Shown piece after piece: positions 61,601 to 64,000 of a DNA stretch of 64,000 nt (positions are counted from its first letter, which is position 1; each line of letters opens with the position of its first letter). The notes beneath the pieces were generated by a model. It did not search any database. It was not told the origin of the DNA and worked only from the letters and a program-made list of their open reading frames with translations. The DNA lies in NCBI RefSeq assembly GCF_000002875.2, contig NC_009397.2:188501-252500 (forward strand), read 5' to 3'. The DNA comes from Leishmania infantum JPCM5 (taxonomy: Eukaryota > Euglenozoa > Kinetoplastea > Trypanosomatida > Trypanosomatidae). The position numbers and the translations under genes are program-made.

Positions 61601-63569
61601 CGTCGGCGGTGCCAAGCGTCGTGGGCGGCGACAGCACATCGTGCTGGCGCTCTCCTCCCTTCATGAGGGACAGACCGGCGACCCAGTCCATGTTTGGCTC
61701 ATCGCCCACCTCCGCACAGAGCTTCATGTACGTGGTGGCCAGCTTCGCGTAGTCTTGCAGTGGTGATGATGCGCCGTGCTCTTCCACGTGACTAACACTC
61801 GCGCTGTGCTGCACCGGCGCGAGCACGCGCGCCAGCGAACCTTGCCGCCGCCCTGAAGGAGGCTTCGTGCTAGCTGCTGCTACATGCGTTCCTGCGCTGT
61901 GCGCACCACTGCGATCGCTACGGTTACTCGTGTAGCTGCTGGTGATGGGGTGCTGGTGGTTCGCCGCGGTGTTGGAGGAGGCGGCAAGGCTGTCCTTGTC
62001 ACCTACGATGAAGAAAGAGCCGCGCTCAAGGCTGAAGTTAAGCGGCGACGAGGCTCCTGGGGAGGACTGCTCGGAGAGCATCCGCTTCGGCGCCTGGAGG
62101 ACAATGCCAGGCTGGCGACCGGCACGCAAACTGAGCTGCGTCGGGGAGGAGGGTGAGAAAGTCGGCCCGCCCACCGCAGCGCTGCTTGGGCTACCGTCAA
62201 AGGTGCTTGGGGAGGCCCCTGCGCGTGTCCTCCGCGACCGCGGCGGGCGTGAAGGCGCTGGCGACGGATCTGCGCGGCGCCGGTGGCCTGCTGCCACTGC
62301 CCCACCAATGACAGTGCGTAAGCGACTGCCTTGCGGCAAGACGTCGCGTGTCCGGCTAGTGCCGACGCGGTTGCCTGCGCCACCGCGGCTCGCACTTCCG
62401 CCTAAAAAAGCGGCTGTCGCTCCGCGCTGGCGCATGTACGGCGTTGCGAGTGCGTTGCTGCCGCTGACGGAGCCATCCAGTGGCCCGTACGTGGAGGACG
62501 CTGATTCGACGTCTCCCAACAGCATCGCTGACGGGGTACCGTTGCTGACGGAGCCAGTCCCCGCTGCACCGGTGTGCTGCCGCACGACGGAGCGCGGGCG
62601 CCGACGAATATGTGTGCCAGAGGGTAGGCGGTTGCGCGTGCACGCCTCAGATGCCAGCAGAGGCTCCACATCGCGCAGAAAGGGCGTTGCCGCGGTTGCA
62701 TTCGCGTTCGCTTCACCTAGGCCGCGCTGAAGACGGCGATGATGGCTGTGGTGCTCGCTTTCGACGCCAGCCCCTGTCGTCTCCTCGGCTCTCAAGGGAG
62801 AGCTGGGCCCAGAGCCGGCGGCGGCCTCCCCTGTGCCAATGATTCGATTGCGGCCATGCAATAGGGAGCCGCCGCACGCCGAGTTCACGGATTCGCTGAG
62901 GCTATCGCAGGACTGGCCCACGCCAGCGCCACTCGCCCGCCCGACGCCGAGGTACGTGACCGTGGCGGGTGGCAGCTTCAGCGAGAACAGGAACGGCACC
63001 ATTGCGCCAGCGGCTCTGGCGCCGGCGGCGACGGCAGCGGCTGAGGGTGGTAAGACAGACGCGGGTATGCCAGTGTTGCTGTGCGGCGATGACGCGGAGA
63101 GTTCCGCTTGGGGGTACCGGGCGTCGTCATTATCGCTCGCGGTGGTGTGGTGCTGCAGGGTCCGCTGGGCGTCATCGCCAACGCTGACTGGGGATTCGAA
63201 AAAGCAGATGGAGGGCTCTTGCGACTTGCCAGACACGCCAGAGTTTCCTCTGCTTCGTCCGTGTGGCAGTAAAAGCGGCTGCTGTTCACATCTGGGATAT
63301 GTTGGGCTGTTCTTGGTTACACGTGGTGTGTTGTTCGCTACAATAGAGGAGCCGGCCGCCGCGGCGTCACATGGTGTCTGATCCGAGTCGTGTAAGAGGT
63401 TGTCGCCTCTGCTGCCATCGGTGTCCAGGACGAGGGGAAGCGTAGGAGAAGCCTCATTGCCGCAGACAGTGACGGAGCTGCCCCTGTGCTTGCTTGCGGC
63501 TGACCGAGTGGGCTTCAGGTCGTCGAAGCTGCGCGGTGCCGATGAGGCTGCGTGCCCGTTGCGCTTCAT
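55620..63569 (-). CDS. Very large hypothetical protein (2649 residues)
   Basis: Not recognised. The first ~1880 residues are mostly Ser/Ala/Gly/Thr-rich and probably disordered, with short conserved-looking blocks, e.g. MADLYAQQVAKYCAAHLQPF with VENMKSVQEQRAAVTLALQS (~815-860). An Arg-rich helical stretch (~1735-1800: AMWWAVLRGHRHAV, then RNAFVRSWVCRWRLRRYMEA) recalls IQ-type calmodulin-binding helices. A probable folded region is ~2015-2310 (RRWIETGLLYIRFLHLRHYV, FEQWGMAYNLTSRVFCAAAI, LSFVGQVYLPNYDRD, NDYDF-like RDNYDFVKNFLFQCFPSINK), followed by an Ala-rich linker and a last domain (~2530-2649: DFEEEVSKSIHGIIRAWNG to the end). The frame opens upstream through a CA tract (Val-Cys repeats), so ATG 63569 was chosen. 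It could be a cytoskeletal or flagellar scaffold; that is inference from size and composition. Confidence 0.8.
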   Translation of the reverse strand: MKRNGHAASSAPRSFDDLKPTRSAASKHRGSSVTVCGNEASPTLPLVLDTDGSRGDNLLHDSDQTPCDAAAAGSSIVANNTPRVTKNSPTYPRCEQQPLLLPHGRSRGNSGVSGKSQEPSICFFESPVSVGDDAQRTLQHHTTASDNDDARYPQAELSASSPHSNTGIPASVLPPSAAAVAAGARAAGAMVPFLFSLKLPPATVTYLGVGRASGAGVGQSCDSLSESVNSACGGSLLHGRNRIIGTGEAAAGSGPSSPLRAEETTGAGVESEHHSHHRRLQRGLGEANANATAATPFLRDVEPLLASEACTRNRLPSGTHIRRRPRSVVRQHTGAAGTGSVSNGTPSAMLLGDVESASSTYGPLDGSVSGSNALATPYMRQRGATAAFLGGSASRGGAGNRVGTSRTRDVLPQGSRLRTVIGGAVAAGHRRRADPSPAPSRPPRSRRTRAGASPSTFDGSPSSAAVGGPTFSPSSPTQLSLRAGRQPGIVLQAPKRMLSEQSSPGASSPLNFSLERGSFFIVGDKDSLAASSNTAANHQHPITSSYTSNRSDRSGAHSAGTHVAAASTKPPSGRRQGSLARVLAPVQHSASVSHVEEHGASSPLQDYAKLATTYMKLCAEVGDEPNMDWVAGLSLMKGGERQHDVLSPPTTLGTADAKECSTSHSQRVPSALNGSLAVSRHFLRSGPQQQQQPTPRGGVRPRIATGAAASSLFATTTAVETSAPPPTSSVSQRASTPAGRRTKSPAARRGASSVSSPSTVPKRSGSVGRITSVNRPSIFGSSTRQLQHTTTGGEDTPRAHGGSAAAYTSTAVGVEATMADLYAQQVAKYCAAHLQPFVENMKSVQEQRAAVTLALQSFVRVAHASLSASAPATNASTSTEKSGGEEAGRRSVVSVRGQHHGGHSNRGLGSDKGGAMTSTTNSSTSTTPRKPSISRNSTASSLANTATTATAGHMSRRASAAAAAAAKAASLSDALQTLQAAVITLLCTLSDGVALAQVQASNVVSPAKSVGGGSASLGSQAALMASGTITNVTPCTAFHPDESTSGCFDKAAPPAAQAGSPVLTSSVGMAENLLPSPALTFPGAGSMHASQSQTSAVDSSTTAAAAVRVDPTVSACAAPSRFVEFVRAQRREVAAQLDELCGAVRHALGSPVTAPEAAIAQRPTVNSAGGAAATPVVWLESSNMLNTPFFVPTKCLSSLAIAMAGRSSDDAAAEKGAAVITDVEAIVTSPTLGAALKSSNVFVFPKSASSATGNKLKSSKLSSCGGGSMTGRSSVSSTPRARANGMAMPYAPLFTFTMAADDDEVGDGGVGDDLQARSTSARSTEGTAGNACVSVGWYLLRCAQPSAAAADAAAHSPRLGTENEHTSSRQNSTFNWSTTELSSSLGSTHGSGAATVNVRTKRTTGKTGGKRSASVGAGKSGRTGGGGIYQSRPAFSTSQKAPSTATPTGPNKPRKKLSTASPTQQGPAQQEKNEHLQLQRQLVKAWTLWTALQPLAANRDDVAGAGAEEPPSYLPQPSSASASMNAPAVVGGSLCDGALAKENNTSTPPIMLTPAAAATPAAVTASPTPKEASPESEDGPISACQLSLEADDEEAVPGVNPLQSPPPPGTLHPLSSHNDVGHLHFEEHKDGDDVPYRECSSMPVRVAGSMPSLSSLQGVPRRLSMDDTALLTHSDGDSNHVLSAKSSAATFLYSSMEMPQPTAPPQSPASCVCDASSTSVSVIAPTRAAATDTHMAAACRIAMWWAVLRGHRHAVAQRRTAHLMENATQREKVLAARRNAFVRSWVCRWRLRRYMEARKHQQEALASVASTAAVATEEDDSEKTRRTAVGKDKVAASTTTTAVSASRERFQRAKEQRKAALASAAAVTSSTAWPPSSHSSSSSGGAKDAASSMPIRIPPLPLAASGISTFAIRDYHGESSSFTVSAMHRLLNAPPSLLYATCMVALRYPTNAPMAYLDNSGGGSAASQCLNGGEERQKSEAPPAMDERYGGMAGSDQLERWRRSWQTMRGSSVAHQLGGNDCNDDGHAGGPLTARQRRWIETGLLYIRFLHLRHYVCGKYEALILASGGRGLVDEVLSSSSGRYGSSSLDVTLNSATRSYHGSAGAAAKTALPVPLTMRYESIVDPNELQHAKPVVKPFHRPFEQWGMAYNLTSRVFCAAAIYAWQLIFSHTPFDDAKQRELPTREEQQARLERVEDRNGIILDCYGVRSEREWLREATKDLSFVGQVYLPNYDRDDPEQQRESRDNYDFVKNFLFQCFPSINKLIDIPDYLVGAGLFFVLKEVFHYTKDSPSTQRMHEVLPRLLVVEGQDHIAAVTPATSALAGDGAAAAREESSAAAAVALDLPARDATQLSPVPPSEVTHDGDGVKGLSGWQRAALQRYEQLRQLHHLSYGILAQEKAAVAVGSGACAGGSQDKATRSKQYQQQRRSRSPVAWTASIGGAAKDSAKAAGGHGGDDGSDLANTTSAKTALDDATLPLRRCMANRPAGSLTPMRATPGSAALGSSVFTSPAALRDGILEKNKSGAGERRASSSAIAAPARDASVQLVRVPHRLLRPSAADVQFVRDFEEEVSKSIHGIIRAWNGSSGGALLDLFDVRAALTAGAALHDALDIAYPRHFLVKLSETLSYELFGLQLSLGNCEDLDSMGH

Positions 63570-63607
63570 TACGCGTGGTACGAGGGAGAGGAGCCTCTTC
63601 AGACACA

Positions 63608-63610
<3 letters not shown>

Positions 63611-63643
<33 letters not shown>
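63611..63643. repeat. CA microsatellite
   Basis: About 16-17 CA units just upstream of the giant gene. On the - strand it translates as Val-Cys repeats in the rejected N-terminal extension. Confidence 0.95.
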
Positions 63644-63645
<2 letters not shown>

Positions 63646-63907
63646 GTCGATGCAAAGGCGTCGTTTCTTCCGCGAAGGCGCCCACCTCCTTCCCCAAAAA
63701 CAAACAAAACAAGAGGGAAGAGTCGACAACAACAAGAGGAGGCGAGAGATGACAGCGCCGGGAGGATGAGGGGTGATGGTGGTGGTGGTGGCGGGAAGGC
63801 AAGAGAACAGGGAGGGGAAGGCCCACACGCACGCCTACACCGTCGTACTCCAGGAGAGAGGAAGGCCAACCGAGCCAACCAACCGGCAGCTCAAACGGTA
63901 CAATGCG

Positions 63908-63910
<3 letters not shown>

Positions 63911-63944
<34 letters not shown>

Positions 63945-63955
63945 TGCAGCAGCAG
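63911..63955. repeat. CAG trinucleotide tract
   Basis: Eleven CAG units, one CTG, then three CAG, outside any accepted gene. On the transcribed strand it is CTG/CUG. Confidence 0.95.
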
Positions 63956-64000
63956 AGGGGTGGGGGAGGACGGGTGTGGAAGCGAAGGGGAGAACGAAAG

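Larger units (their letters stand above)
63570..64000. other. 5' flank of the giant gene (window edge)
   Basis: Leader or spacer DNA with a CA tract (63611-63643) and a CAG tract (63911-63955). The + strand is purine-rich (pyrimidine on the - sense), a plausible splice region. No gene seen before the window ends. Confidence 0.6.

Noticed and set aside
63570..63878. 102-residue extension of the giant protein
   Set aside because: It consists of low-complexity sequence plus a Val-Cys run from the CA tract.

Overview
This is a 64 kb window of trypanosomatid nuclear DNA, most likely Leishmania or a close relative. Every coding sequence is intronless and GC-rich. The genes lie in long one-strand arrays with 0.7-3 kb spacers full of CA/TG, TA and pyrimidine tracts, as expected for polycistronic transcription with trans-splicing. 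Four dispersed repeats resemble Leishmania SIDER2 retroposons. I found no bacterial-type operon signal, rRNA, tRNA, CRISPR array or intron.

Layout. Five genes run on the + strand: a U-box protein (479-2593), a legume-type (ERGIC-53-like) lectin (4502-5956), a PA2G4/Ebp1-like M24-fold protein (6779-8503), a PSP1-domain protein (10571-13708) and a very unusual C-terminal-motor kinesin (16735-21006). A convergent strand-switch region follows (21007-22387), probably a transcription termination zone. From there to the right edge eleven genes run on the - strand: an ArfGAP, a PTGR3-like reductase, a ubiquitin-like-domain protein, a TMEM16/anoctamin-family membrane protein, a probable mitochondrial protein, a C2CD5 homologue, a dual-specificity phosphatase, a MAP kinase-like kinase, the tRNA thiolation subunit CTU2/NCS2, a small unknown protein and a 2649-residue unknown protein.

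How they work together. There is no operon-like functional cluster. Several products point to the early secretory pathway and membranes (lectin, ArfGAP, C2CD5 homologue, TMEM16), others to ubiquitin and protein quality control (U-box protein, UBL protein), phosphorylation signalling (kinase and phosphatase, adjacent) and translation or RNA (CTU2, PSP1 protein, PA2G4). In trypanosomatids adjacency does not imply co-regulation, because control is mostly post-transcriptional through UTRs. The SIDER2 copies in 3' UTR positions may therefore matter for expression.

Starts were placed at ATG codons. Several reading frames extend upstream only through GTG/TTG codons or through microsatellites and retroposon sequence; those extensions were not accepted. 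I see no discrete new multi-gene system. The best candidates for undescribed biology are the kinesin, the 2649-residue protein and the retroposon/terminator arrangement.
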